From NCBI RefSeq assembly GCF_008831285.2, contig NC_045143.1, positions 13,408,151 through 13,472,150 on the forward strand: a DNA stretch of 64,000 nucleotides, given 5' to 3'. The translations under genes and the position numbers were made by a program. Every line of letters begins with the position of its first letter. Positions within the stretch are counted from its first letter, which is position 1. The stretch is from Nymphaea colorata. Taxonomy: Eukaryota; Streptophyta; Magnoliopsida; Nymphaeales; Nymphaeaceae. Under the pieces are notes generated by a model. It saw only the letters and a program-made list of their open reading frames with translations. It was not told the origin of the DNA and ran no database searches. Shown here piece by piece: positions 54,375 to 64,000 of the stretch.

Positions 54375-54770
54375 TCAGCGGGTCATATATGCTTTTTCGG
54401 ATATTTACATATTCGGATTCGAATAAAGAAAAGTCATATCCGAATCCAAAATTTAATTTTAGAATCTGAATCCAATTCAAATCTGATTTTTATATTTATA
54501 TCCGAATCCAAATTTTGAACCGGATTTTGCCAATTTTCAAAATTTAATAGCATTAGATACAGAATATTTGTCTAAAAATGAATTCGATCCGAATTCATAT
54601 CCGAATCCAATTGGATATTTATGTATATCTGAATCCGATCGGATGCCATCTATTAAATCTGAATCTGATCGGAGTTCTTAATCGGATATTAATTTTTTTT
54701 CCATATCCGATTTCTTTGATCGGATATGCGATTCAAATTGAATATTTTGACATACATACGTGCCATTGTT
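54375..54770. repeat. ATCCGAATCC / CGGATAT-rich degenerate repeat
   Basis: Dozens of variants of CCGAATCC, TCGGATAT and GATCGGAT occur on both strands, including inverted arrangements. Non-coding; likely a dispersed element with internal short repeats. Confidence 0.6.
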
Positions 54771-54839
54771 GGGCATTTTACACAACTTTTAATGAAAAAT
54801 TTAAATATATATTTTTTATTTCCAACAGGTCCCTTGTTT

Positions 54840-55920
54840 CAACTCGTTGGAGTGGCGAATTGGCAAAACTATTTTTTTTCTTTTTTGTAGCAACGGTTCT
54901 TGAACCGTTTCGACTGCCCCAATGTGTTTACAGTGATACATTAAAAAGCCTAAAAGACAAAATATTAGTGATACTTAAAAATAACAACCTCCTTCCATGT
55001 AAGATCCACATGTGAACCAAATATAAGTTGCTACTTGTTGAAAAGCTCGAACACAATAAACAATACATAACTCAAATATGGGATTTGGAATAAGGATATG
55101 CTTATCCTAAATGACAGTGCTTTCCAAGCTTATTGTGCTCGTTTGTTGCCTATCTAAAACCATCTAGTTAAGTCATTGGATAGCCAACACAATTTGATGG
55201 ATGCAATTTTCGAAGTTTCTTTAAGAAATGGCAATTCTTGAATCACATCCATCCTTGAATGTGTAACAAGGAAGATCAAGGGCATGAGTATTTCTGTTGT
55301 ATCACAACTTTATGGGCTAAAGATCATGATTTTACCCAAAGGATGCTATTTAATCAGACCAATGCACACCGACTAAATGGTGTTCTCTTTTTTTTTTTTG
55401 GTGCCTTTGACTAGAAGACAGCTATAGCAAAAATAATCTGGTGGCACAAACAGATTCGGTAGCACATTTTTTAGTCATGTAATTTGGAGACAAAATCAAG
55501 TTGTGATGTGAACCTATGTGCGATCATGATTTTATTTGCAAATAACATGTTCCAAAGCATGATAAGATCAAACAAAGCTTTATAAACCAACAAACTTATT
55601 GGGAGAGAGGTACTTAGCATACAATTGATGAGAAGAATGTGGTGGGAGTGACATTGGGCTACTAATCTTCGTTTTCGATACCTAAGACTGAAAATTCTCG
55701 ATACCAAGAGTTCCCCAATTAACATTTAGTTTCTCAAAACTGCACTGCGCGTATCATTATTATTGATAGTAACAACTAGTTTATTCCTAGAGGCAATCTA
55801 GTCCCAGGATTGTTCATGGCACACCCTGCCTCTTGTCTTCCTACTGTTCATAAGTTAGTGGGATTGACTTTAGTGCCTGCTATCTTTAACCAAAAGGGGA
55901 TGTCTAGTTCATCACATATG
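54840..55920. other. Intergenic, no gene recognised
   Basis: AT-rich; no domain or intact gene seen. Confidence 0.4.
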
Positions 55921-55924
55921 ATTA

Positions 55925-56285
55925 AGCTTGGGCATAGGGCCGGCTTGGCTCGATAATGAGTCGGGCTTGGGCCGACCCGATAACCAAAACCTGGGCTTGG
56001 GATCGGCCCAAGAATTAAAACTTGAGCCCGAGCCTGGCCCGAGCCGGGGCCCGACCAGATTAAACTAAAAAATATATTTTTAATATAAAATAATATATAT
56101 ATATATATATAAAATTAGTCATAATAAAATATTATAATTGGATATAAAAATTAATAAAATAAATATTAAAAAATTTTATCGGGACCATCTAAGACAGCCT
56201 GATAAATCATCGGGCCGGTCCGGTGCCCTTTTTTCCAGGCCTGGGCTTGAGTTGGGCTGAGGACTAGGTACCTGCCGATGACCCG
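55925..56285 (+). repeat. AT-core dispersed repeat, copy 2
   Basis: GC-rich left arm (GGGCTTGGGCCGACCCGATA), AT core (AAAAATATATTTTTAATATA ... CATAATAAAATATTATAATT), GC-rich right arm (GGGCCGGTCCGG). The core matches copy 1 in direct orientation and copy 3 in inverted orientation. Confidence 0.8.
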
Positions 56286-56289
56286 ACAT

Positions 56290-57170
56290 GGTGCTGAGAC
56301 TTACATATATTAGCAAAAGGTCTGCTCTTCAAAGAATTAGCAACCCTCTCAGAAAAGGAAGAAAGCGAAGGAAGAAAAAGGATAAAAACCAACCAGCGGC
56401 AATGTGTGTTCTAGATTATTTTTTTCAAAAATCAAACAACCAGGTTTTACCCCATCGAATCCATATTTCCGATTTGTTTCCAAATGAAAAAAAAAACTAT
56501 GACATGTAAACCTTTAATTAATTGTTGACTTTATACTATAACCGATACAGTTTAATTAATTTTTTCATGTTAAGCAAAACCTTTAACCCACCAGCATCCT
56601 TTGGCTCTATCTGTGGACTTAATTCATATGAACCATAAGGATTGGAAAACTAGAAAAAAAGCAACCAGCATCTTGATGACAATTTAGTTCCATGGCCACT
56701 AGATATACTTAGGAAATTATTTGGGTTGAGTACTTACATTGGCTCAAAGCCAACAACCTGGAAGATTGGATCCCAACCAAGATCTGGTGGACCTCTCTTG
56801 GAGACCTGATCATTCTCTGCTTGATAAGAACAAGGAGTATGACCACCTAAGTTTACAAGGGAAAAAATGTGTCACTTCAGGTTTTCCAATCAAAGTGATT
56901 GAGAATCTGAGACAAGTGTGAGAGAAAAAACACATTACACATAAGCAGCTTACTCATCATCATAAGTTAAAATACTGTTCAGACCTCTCTCAAGATAGAG
57001 GCAGCAACAATGAAATTAGATGCATGATAGAAAAGTGTGAGAACCACTTGCTCTAATTCCAAATATGAGCAGATGAATGAGAAAGAAAACCTAAACCCAA
57101 CGATGCGTGCGCATCTAGCCCATCTCCCCATGAGCGCATCCATCATGGGGAATTGGGATGATGTGCATCA
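56290..57170. other. Spacer between inverted repeat copies
   Basis: No recognised gene. A short stretch at 56.75-56.92 kb is open but has no known domain. Confidence 0.4.
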
Positions 57171-57174
57171 CAGC

Positions 57175-57540
57175 ATCGGGTCAAATACCGGATACCCGGC
57201 TTGAGACTCGGGCCCAAGCTCAGGCGCAAAGAAAAGACATCGGGCCAGCTCAATAAGTAATCGGACCGGCTCAAGTGGACCGACTATGCCCCGCTTGGTT
57301 CGATAATTTTTTTAATATATATTTTATTGATTTATATATATAATTATAATCTTTTATTATGATTAATTATATTTATATATTATTTTATATTAAAAATATA
57401 TATTTTTAATTTACAAGCCCACAAGTTTTAGGTATTATGTATCGAACCCGAGCTTGGGTTTCGAGTGTCGAGCCAGCCGAAACCCCACTCTTTATTGGGT
57501 AAGGCCGGTAAGGCCGGGCCCAATGTCCAAACTTAATCAG
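57175..57540 (-). repeat. AT-core dispersed repeat, copy 3 (inverted)
   Basis: The reverse complement of 57300-57415 aligns with the AT core of copy 2; the arms are again GGCCCG-rich. It forms an inverted pair with copy 2 around a spacer of about 0.9 kb. Confidence 0.8.
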
Positions 57541-57829
57541 TGATAAGCACGCATCTGATGCTCATGCCTAATATCACGCATCAGCAGACATCAAGCACAA
57601 TCACTTTCTTTTTATGTTTTATTTTTTTTAATGCTTTAACGTTTTTTAAACATTGTAGTGGTTTATTTCTTTGATATTGTTGTGAAATTAGTTTGCAAAA
57701 TCGTGCCATATCTTTCGGATAGGTTTGTATTTAAAATTTTTTAATTACAAAAGTAGCATAAACCTTTTAAATTAATTCTGAACATAAAAGTAATAAACGT
57801 TAACCCGTATCACTGGTGCGTCCTATTGG

Positions 57830-58580
57830 AAAAGATAAAAATCAGACTCATTAAAAATTAATTATTAAAATATTTTCTTTGCAGTCTAACCTTACAAATA
57901 TGATTTTCAAAGTGATTTGGTGAGAAACATATAAGTTGATTATTTTCTTACTTAAAAAATGTTTTTTAACAATTAAAAACATGAATATCTCCCACAACAT
58001 CAAAATGTTAATATTACAAGGATCTTTTTTTTTCCAAAGATGTGTTGAAATAAAGCATGAGTTATATTAAGTTAATCTTTATAAATATATAAAAGGTTTA
58101 CATTTTGTTTAAAGCAGTTTTTAACACAATTTTAAGAAGTTTGGTTTTTAGCTCTTACCCAAATTATATATATATATATATATACTGAGTGGAAACCAGA
58201 CCGATAGGTCAGAAATAAAAATCAAACTCTTTAAATATAATATTTAAAGTGTTTTTTTAGACTAGAAATAAAAAATCAAACCCTTTAAATATAATATTTA
58301 AAGTGTTTTTTTAGTCTAACCTTACCCATATGATTTTATGGATTGGTAGATGCAAAATATGTATTAACTTTATAGTCTTTTATGTTCTAATGGTGTTAAA
58401 ATAATAAGCAAAAATGAATGACTCTTACAGCATCAACATTTTGATAATAGAAAGTCAATATTTTTTAATAAAAAAAACCTTCATTCAAAGCATATTTTAT
58501 ATTAAAATAGTTTTTATAATATATTAAGATAATTTTTACTTAAAATAATTTTTTAGCACCTGGTTTTCATCCATGGCTTC
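57830..58580. repeat. Two diverged tandem units of about 380 bp
   Basis: AATAAAAATCAAACTC ... TAGTCTAACCTTAC ... ATATGATTTT occurs near 57835-57905 and again near 58212-58340, and later blocks also correspond. Within the second unit a 53-bp piece (58212-58264, 58265-58318) is duplicated again. Confidence 0.65.
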
Positions 58581-58597
58581 ATTGGTTTTTATTGATT

Positions 58598-58601
<4 letters not shown>

Positions 58602-58642
<41 letters not shown>

Positions 58643-58650
58643 TATATATA
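58602..58650. repeat. (AT)n microsatellite
   Basis: About 49 bp of near-perfect AT. Confidence 0.9.
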
Positions 58651-59146
58651 ATCATTATAATGACGAGATGGCAGTTGGCATGATTACCAGTACACAGCTA
58701 GCCATTTAAAGCAAGCAAACTCTGGTGTTGATTTGATATAAAGAGGATGGTGCCGGCTTACAGTAGATATGAGCCAACCACCTGCACGAATTTCCTGGCC
58801 ATGTGCAATATTTCATATGAACGCACATAGAAGCAAATGAACAAGGAAGCACACTTCTAGCTGGCTTGTTTCATGTCAAATCCATGACAAAAATGCAAGA
58901 ATTTGGAAGACCCGTAATGTTTTTGTTCCAACAATATTCCAGTGAACCTTTGCCAAGCCCCCCACAATTAGCAATGTTTAAAATTAGAAAATACCAATAC
59001 TTGTAACTATATTTAACACGTAGCATGAGTCCGCACCTTAATAGGATCTCTTGACTGGTTCTGTAGCTTCTGTTACGTGCGTATGGTCCACCTTTCTGTT
59101 CATCATCCCCTGGAGATCAGCCCGCATCTTTCTCACCTCCCTCCCT

Positions 59147-59153
59147 TATAAAA
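59147..59153 (+). promoter_or_regulatory. TATA box of the AG-peptide gene
   Basis: TATAAAA in a C-rich setting, 113 bp upstream of the ATG. A transcription start near 59180 would give an 85-nt leader. Confidence 0.7.
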
Positions 59154-59265
59154 CCCCTTCCACCCCCCGTTGCAGCCTCAGGCCCTGCCGGAGAATTGCA
59201 AGTGTCATCGATCCCTCAGTCACCAGTCACAGCGCATCAAGGCAAAGATTTTCCCATCTCTCACC

Positions 59266-59445
59266 ATGAACACCATCAGGAAAATCTCTTATGCCTTGCT
59301 CATCGTCGCTGTGACTACTGCTAGCTCGGCACTTGCAGCCGAGGCCCCCGCCCCATCGCCCACGAGCGGATCAATGGCTGTTGCACCTGTCATGGGATCA
59401 CTGGCAGCAGCCTCTCTCCTCTCTTTCTTCGCCTTCTTGCACTAG
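59266..59445 (+). CDS. Arabinogalactan peptide (AG-peptide), GPI-anchored
   Basis: A 59-aa precursor. Residues 1-24 form a signal peptide (KISYALLIVAVTTASSALA). The very short mature core AEAPAPSPTSGS has Ala-Pro and Ser-Pro units that plants hydroxylate and load with arabinogalactan. The C-terminus (about 37-59, ending LLSFFAFLH) is hydrophobic, as in GPI-attachment signals. Length and layout match the AG-peptide family of plant wall/plasma-membrane proteoglycans. The frame is open further upstream, but this ATG is the one that gives a signal peptide, and the TATA box position fits. Single exon, with its own TATA box and AATAAA. Confidence 0.9.
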   Translation: MNTIRKISYALLIVAVTTASSALAAEAPAPSPTSGSMAVAPVMGSLAAASLLSFFAFLH

Positions 59446-59602
59446 GCACAAATCGTAGACAGAAGATGGAGGAGGGTCTCATGGAGGAAGAAGGAAAATA
59501 AATCAACCTTAAAGACGCAGCACCAATCATGTAAAACTGTCTCTTTGTATAATTTTTCTTCAAGGTTGTGATCTGGAGCCCTTTTGTATTGGCATGTTCA
59601 TC

Positions 59603-59608
59603 AATAAA
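59603..59608 (+). terminator. Poly(A) signal of the AG-peptide gene
   Basis: AATAAA about 155 nt after the stop codon, preceded by a T-rich stretch and TTTTGTATTGG. Confidence 0.65.
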
Positions 59609-59619
59609 TGAAGCTTTTA

Positions 59620-60640
59620 TTGGCCAATCCCATTGTTGTTAGCATACTTTATCAAATTCTTTTCAACCGTTCGTGTTTTCCCCTTAAGGCATGGAAGCAT
59701 CTTCCTTTATTCGCTGTGCCTCATCGACGAGCGCCTCCGAGATCCATCAAACTGTGGATCTTATTTTCAGAGATTTTCTTTCCTGCCTATCAGGTTAAAA
59801 AATCAGGGGAGAAATTTTATTTCTTGGATTTTTTGTTTTATATGTGGATTTTTATCCATCGATTTTAGTTTGTGGATTTTATTTCATGGCCATCAAACGG
59901 GGAATACAGTTCATCATCCACCTCACTCCTCCAAGTCCTGTAATGCCTCTTTCTCTATGCTTCAACGACATTGATAGGAAATTCATGAGTTGCTTGATAT
60001 ATATTTGGACTTAGGCCCGGCTTTTGACTAATGCTTCTTTCCTTGTTTGTCCTTCTTTGGAAGCCAACAGCCTAGAAGTTAAGCTACAAAGATCAATGAT
60101 CTTTCTTCCGGCAATATGTTTTTCCTAAGTTGGATTATATATCTCTTGTTCCGCGATCAAACAACATGATTTAATACATGAATCCAAGTGAATCTATGAC
60201 TTAGGTTTACTTATCACGATCGTTTTCTAACCATACAGATTCTTACCCAAAGGTTGACAGTAAATGAATCGCACAGGAAGGATAGTTCTGGTATTCCAGA
60301 AACCGAAAGACTTTTTGGTGTTTCTTGGCCAAGGTCGAGGTATTACAACTCCAATGATTGTATGCAACATTTTTATCGTCAGTATACACCATTGCCAACA
60401 TTGGTAAATAGGGATAAGCATTTTGATACAGATACAAATAAACCGTTCCTCAACAACAACTGTAACTGCTACATTCAAATACACGTGTATAACATACTTT
60501 CAAAATTTTTCTTGTTTTTTTGCATGCGCTACTCAGTTATCTAGGGTGGTTGTCTAAGGAAAAGCTTATTTGGACAAATATTTTCCCTCTTTATGCGTAG
60601 ACTTTAGTAGTTCGTCAATCTCGGCCCACAACCTCTTCTC
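59620..60640. other. Intergenic, no gene recognised
   Basis: Only short frames without a domain. Confidence 0.4.
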
Positions 60641-60647
60641 ACATCTC

Positions 60648-60649
<2 letters not shown>

Positions 60650-60738
<89 letters not shown>
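60650..60738. repeat. (TA)n microsatellite, about 89 bp
   Basis: An uninterrupted TA dinucleotide run, long enough to extrude cruciforms and to vary in length between individuals. Confidence 0.95.
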
Positions 60739-60739
<1 letters not shown>

Positions 60740-60742
<3 letters not shown>

Positions 60743-62580
60743 GAGAGAGTGTATGAATGATCCATCATGCATCTACCCAAAAATTGGGGCAGATTCATGA
60801 AACAATAAATTTAAGTGTTTATGAATTTGTTTCAATCTTTGTGAAATTCATTGAACAAAGACAAAGTAATCCATTTGCCAAATGACCCCTTAGATTGCCC
60901 CACAAATTCCTTCATTAGTGACATAAATGTGTTTCCCCCAAACCTGAAAAATGGTTTCACGAACCAGGCCTTGAATGATACAAAAGTTAAAAAAAAAAAA
61001 AAACTGAAAAGTTATATTTAAAAAGATATTTTCACCCTTAAGATGGGGATCTATCATCATCACAAACAATAATAACTAAGTAGTAATATCAAAATTCCAC
61101 TGCAAAACAACATTAATGATTTTAGTATTTTGCTATACAACACCATTCTTTAGGAAACACATAGACAGACATGATATTTTACAAAAAAGACCCCATAATT
61201 GCTGTATACTTTTTCCTCCTCCTCATGTTTTTGGTTCATCAATCTATAGGATATAGATAAGTAAGCTGCATTAAAAAGACAAATTCTGTACACGCGAATG
61301 TGATCATCTTGCATATGCTTCACCATGGTCTAGTGTTATGCACTCACTAATTCTCACGTTTGAATGATTCCCTAAATTAAAGACTCTCTTACAGCCACTA
61401 AGGTTATTAGAAGTTGCTGTAGATGCGATAATTTTATCAATTTCAGTTAAGTATAGAGAGAATATATAGTTTCAAGAGCAAGCAAGATGAAGTATAATAT
61501 GAAGGTAAATATATAAAGGAAGATTTGATCAACTCCAGTGACAGTTCATTTAACGAGCTTCCAAAGTTTTACTAAATGAAGCATGAAATTCTGGCACACA
61601 CAAATGCAGACCATGAAAAGTCCAATGTCAGATATAAAAGACCTCAAACATCACATTCAACATGGGTCTCATCTAACATATGGGCAAGATACCAAAATTA
61701 GATCGAGACTTCCAATGCCTATCTGCACTTGAATGACCTTGTCAATTTATTAAAAACCGTGCAGGTTTCCCTTAATATATCCAATGTTTACATCAATCCC
61801 TTTGTCTAGGCCTTCAGTAGATCAACTTTTTTGATCGGTTCAATTGGCAGTTTCGTTAATTCTTTGTCAATTGTTTGAACCTTTTACTAGGTCAACCTAG
61901 CTAGTACCTTTCCCTTCTTGTTCTGGTCATTAGTCTATCATTGCTCTTTATTGACTCCTTTCTGTCAGTAAAACATGATCAAACCAAAGCCAAATTATAT
62001 AATTATGAAAAATCGTTGGATGCCTTTGCTTTCTTTGTCTGAGAGCACATCATTAAAATAAACTTGCTTCTAAGTCCCAACATTGTGTCTTTCTTGGCTA
62101 TTTCGCACAACCAATAGTGTACTATTATATGTCCCTTGAAAATGGATGAGTATTTGTCTCCAGGGATGATGTGTATGATGAGGCTTGGTTTCCATTTCAA
62201 GAAAAGAATGACAGCTACATTCATTCCTTCTACTAATAAAGAAAATCAAGTTCTCCTTATAATTGTCCAAATCAGCTCCGTCAGCTGTCAAGAGCTGGTT
62301 AGAACTAAACACCATGCACCATGGCTAAAAACCCTCCTACTCATACCTAAGCTCCTCCTTCATGTGTTCATCATATGATAACATGCTCGGAGTCTTAACC
62401 TTAACAGTTATTGTGCATCCTTTATCATAGGTGTGTCTCTTACATGCTCAACAAGACAATGAACCCAACCCATGAAAACAGGCTATGCAGGACTCTAACT
62501 GGTTGATTGCTATATGAGAGATGAGTACAATGCTTTCGTAAAGAAAGAGACTTGAACTCTTGTTCACCTAGCACTTCTCA
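60740..62580. other. Intergenic, no gene recognised
   Basis: AT-rich; no protein domain, RNA gene or clear transposon seen. Confidence 0.4.
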
Positions 62581-62591
62581 ACACATTATAG

Positions 62592-62830
62592 CACTACAAC
62601 AAACATAGTTATTGGCAACGACCTATACCCTAGCAATTGCTAAGGGCAACCCTTGCCATAGGTCTTCTGCCCAAAAATCATTGGGCAATGGCTGAGCGGT
62701 TGCCAAAAAGTTTTTGGGCACAACTACATATTTTATTGGCAACAAGAGTGGCTGTTGCCAAAAGATTTTTTAGCACGGTTGCATATTTTATTAGCTACAA
62801 AAGTAGCTGTTTCAAAAAATAGCTATATTT
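62592..62830 (+). mobile_element. Possible CACTA-type terminus with subterminal repeats
   Basis: It begins CACTACAACAAA, the typical plant CACTA (En/Spm) end. Several copies of TTGGCAAC/GTTGCCAA words follow in both orientations, as in CACTA subterminal regions. The opposite end was not found, so it may be a fragment. Confidence 0.45.
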
Positions 62831-62894
62831 GAAACCAGCCACTAATGTGGTCCGAAGCATTATCATCTGCATGAGCTTTTCAATTGCAGCATTA

Positions 62895-62928
62895 TATATA
62901 TACATACATATATATATATATATATAAG
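62895..62928. repeat. (TA)n-rich microsatellite
   Basis: Interrupted TATATACATACATATATA run. Confidence 0.8.
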
Positions 62929-63120
62929 AGAAATTATTAATAGAAATTAATTTATATTGTCCAACCAATATCTTACATAATTAATTTGCAAGTTTAATAC
63001 CAACTTGCTACAAATATAAACCAATCTTGATTTTACTTGAGATACCATCTCTCTCAAGCATCTAGAGGAAGCAACAAAATGTGAATGAGGATTTGTTGCA
63101 ACAACATCTTCGGTATCTTC

Positions 63121-63232
63121 TTATGATTCACCATAATTAACTATTAATGATAGTCCATGAATTGTAGCCGCATCAATTTTCCTCAAAACAATATCCTTTC
63201 CTTGCAAGAGCTTCCCAAATATAATGTGTTTA
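63121..63232 (-). pseudogene. Cyclophilin-like last exon (gene or remnant)
   Basis: After an acceptor-like TTTGCAG the minus strand reads KHIIFGKLLQGKDIVLRKID, then AATIHGLSLIVNYGES and a TAA. This matches the end of the cyclophilin domain (KHVVFGKVxxGMDVVxxIE ... VKIVDCGE). I could not find the preceding exons (for example the NGSQFFI block) at 63.25-64 kb, so it may be a pseudogene or its other exons lie outside the window. Confidence 0.45.
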
Positions 63233-63239
63233 CTGCAAA

Positions 63240-64000
63240 TAAAATACCATCAATTGAAATCAGCAAAATTGCTATGAGAAAAAGAAATAGAAAAATCAAG
63301 CCATATGTATGGAAACCAAGGAAATATATGTGCCAAATCATGGTTGAATATGCAAATTCTTAGTTAAACTATTAAACAAAGAAGCATCATACAATTAAGG
63401 GTAAATAAAAGATAAATTTTCATAAATAAGAGAATTTTTCACATTGGCAAAAGGAACTTACTTGTCTCTAGGAAGATTCTAGCAACAACTAAAAATGAGA
63501 CTGACATTTGAATCAAGAGTTACTATTGCACCTATGGAAGAAACTATATTAACAGCTGTTTCATCTTTGGAGCATAACTTTGAAACAATTGCTTTATTTC
63601 TACTTGAGTTTGCATCCTGCATTGCCTTTCCACTTCTAAAAATTTTGAATAGCAAAGTTTTGTACTCTTCATTTCCCCTTACAATTTTCTATGACTTGAG
63701 CTGAATACTTGATACATGAAGCATATCCACAAACTGATCACAAAAACTAGCAATATAGGCTTACATAGGCCTCTAATATATGTAATTGTTAATATTATGA
63801 GTAAACTGACTTGGATCAATTCAAACCGACTAGCCCGACTAGTCTTTTTAGGGTTCGACAGGCCTTAGTATGACTTTTGATGTTGATTGTTGACAACCAA
63901 GCATTTGTTCCGATAGGAATAGATGCAGCTGGTTCCAAGAACATTAGAACAAGATGTTTCTAGTCATGCTGCACTTGGAAACTAGATGCCTTCTAAGTGT
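63240..64000. other. Right end, nothing firm
   Basis: If the cyclophilin-like exon belongs to a real gene, this is its intron. No other coding signal is supported. Confidence 0.35.

Noticed and set aside
60254-60544. 96-codon plus-strand frame
   Set aside because: No domain, no repeat or codon signal, and equally long frames occur on the other strand.

Overview
The window is plant nuclear DNA. Evidence: a many-exon gene with GT-AG introns, an intron-free mitochondrial CcmE gene, an arabinogalactan peptide gene, Ty1/copia elements primed by initiator-Met tRNA (TGGTATCAGAGC), a plant-type LINE, hAT-like MITEs and long (TA)n tracts. A seed plant, probably an angiosperm, fits; I cannot name the species.

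Region 1 (about 0.7-39.6 kb, minus strand) is one gene. I assembled 13 exons that join in frame without a stop into a 505-residue MurD (UDP-N-acetylmuramoyl-L-alanine:D-glutamate ligase, peptidoglycan synthesis). The coding sequence is 1.5 kb, but the gene covers about 39 kb because its introns are full of transposons: a copia remnant and two MITEs (intron 12 and the edge of intron 9), copia B (intron 10), copia C nested in older copia D (intron 9), copia E and a hAT transposase remnant (intron 7), and a copia RNase H scrap (intron 4). One intron is of the GC-AG class. Two 5' ends are possible, including a separate upstream exon near 40.6 kb.

Region 2 (40.8-48.4 kb) holds a LINE scrap, the intact intron-free CCME gene (cytochrome c maturation, mitochondrial), a two-exon fragment of a GH38 alpha-mannosidase gene with a frameshift, and another MITE.

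Region 3 (48.5-53.8 kb) is a GC-rich LINE with ORF1 and ORF2 overlapping as ATGA. It is disabled by several stops and a frameshift at a C-run.

Region 4 (53.8-64 kb) is AT-rich intergenic DNA with tandem repeats and an inverted pair of one dispersed repeat family. It also holds an intact AG-peptide gene with TATA box and poly(A) signal, a 90-bp (TA)n tract, a possible CACTA terminus and a cyclophilin-like last exon.

Two gene products can be placed in organelles: MurD in plastid peptidoglycan synthesis (from the family; targeting is inferred) and CcmE in mitochondrial haem delivery. The AG-peptide is a GPI-anchored wall/plasma-membrane proteoglycan. Nothing suggests an operon-like link between them; most of the window's bulk is transposon history.
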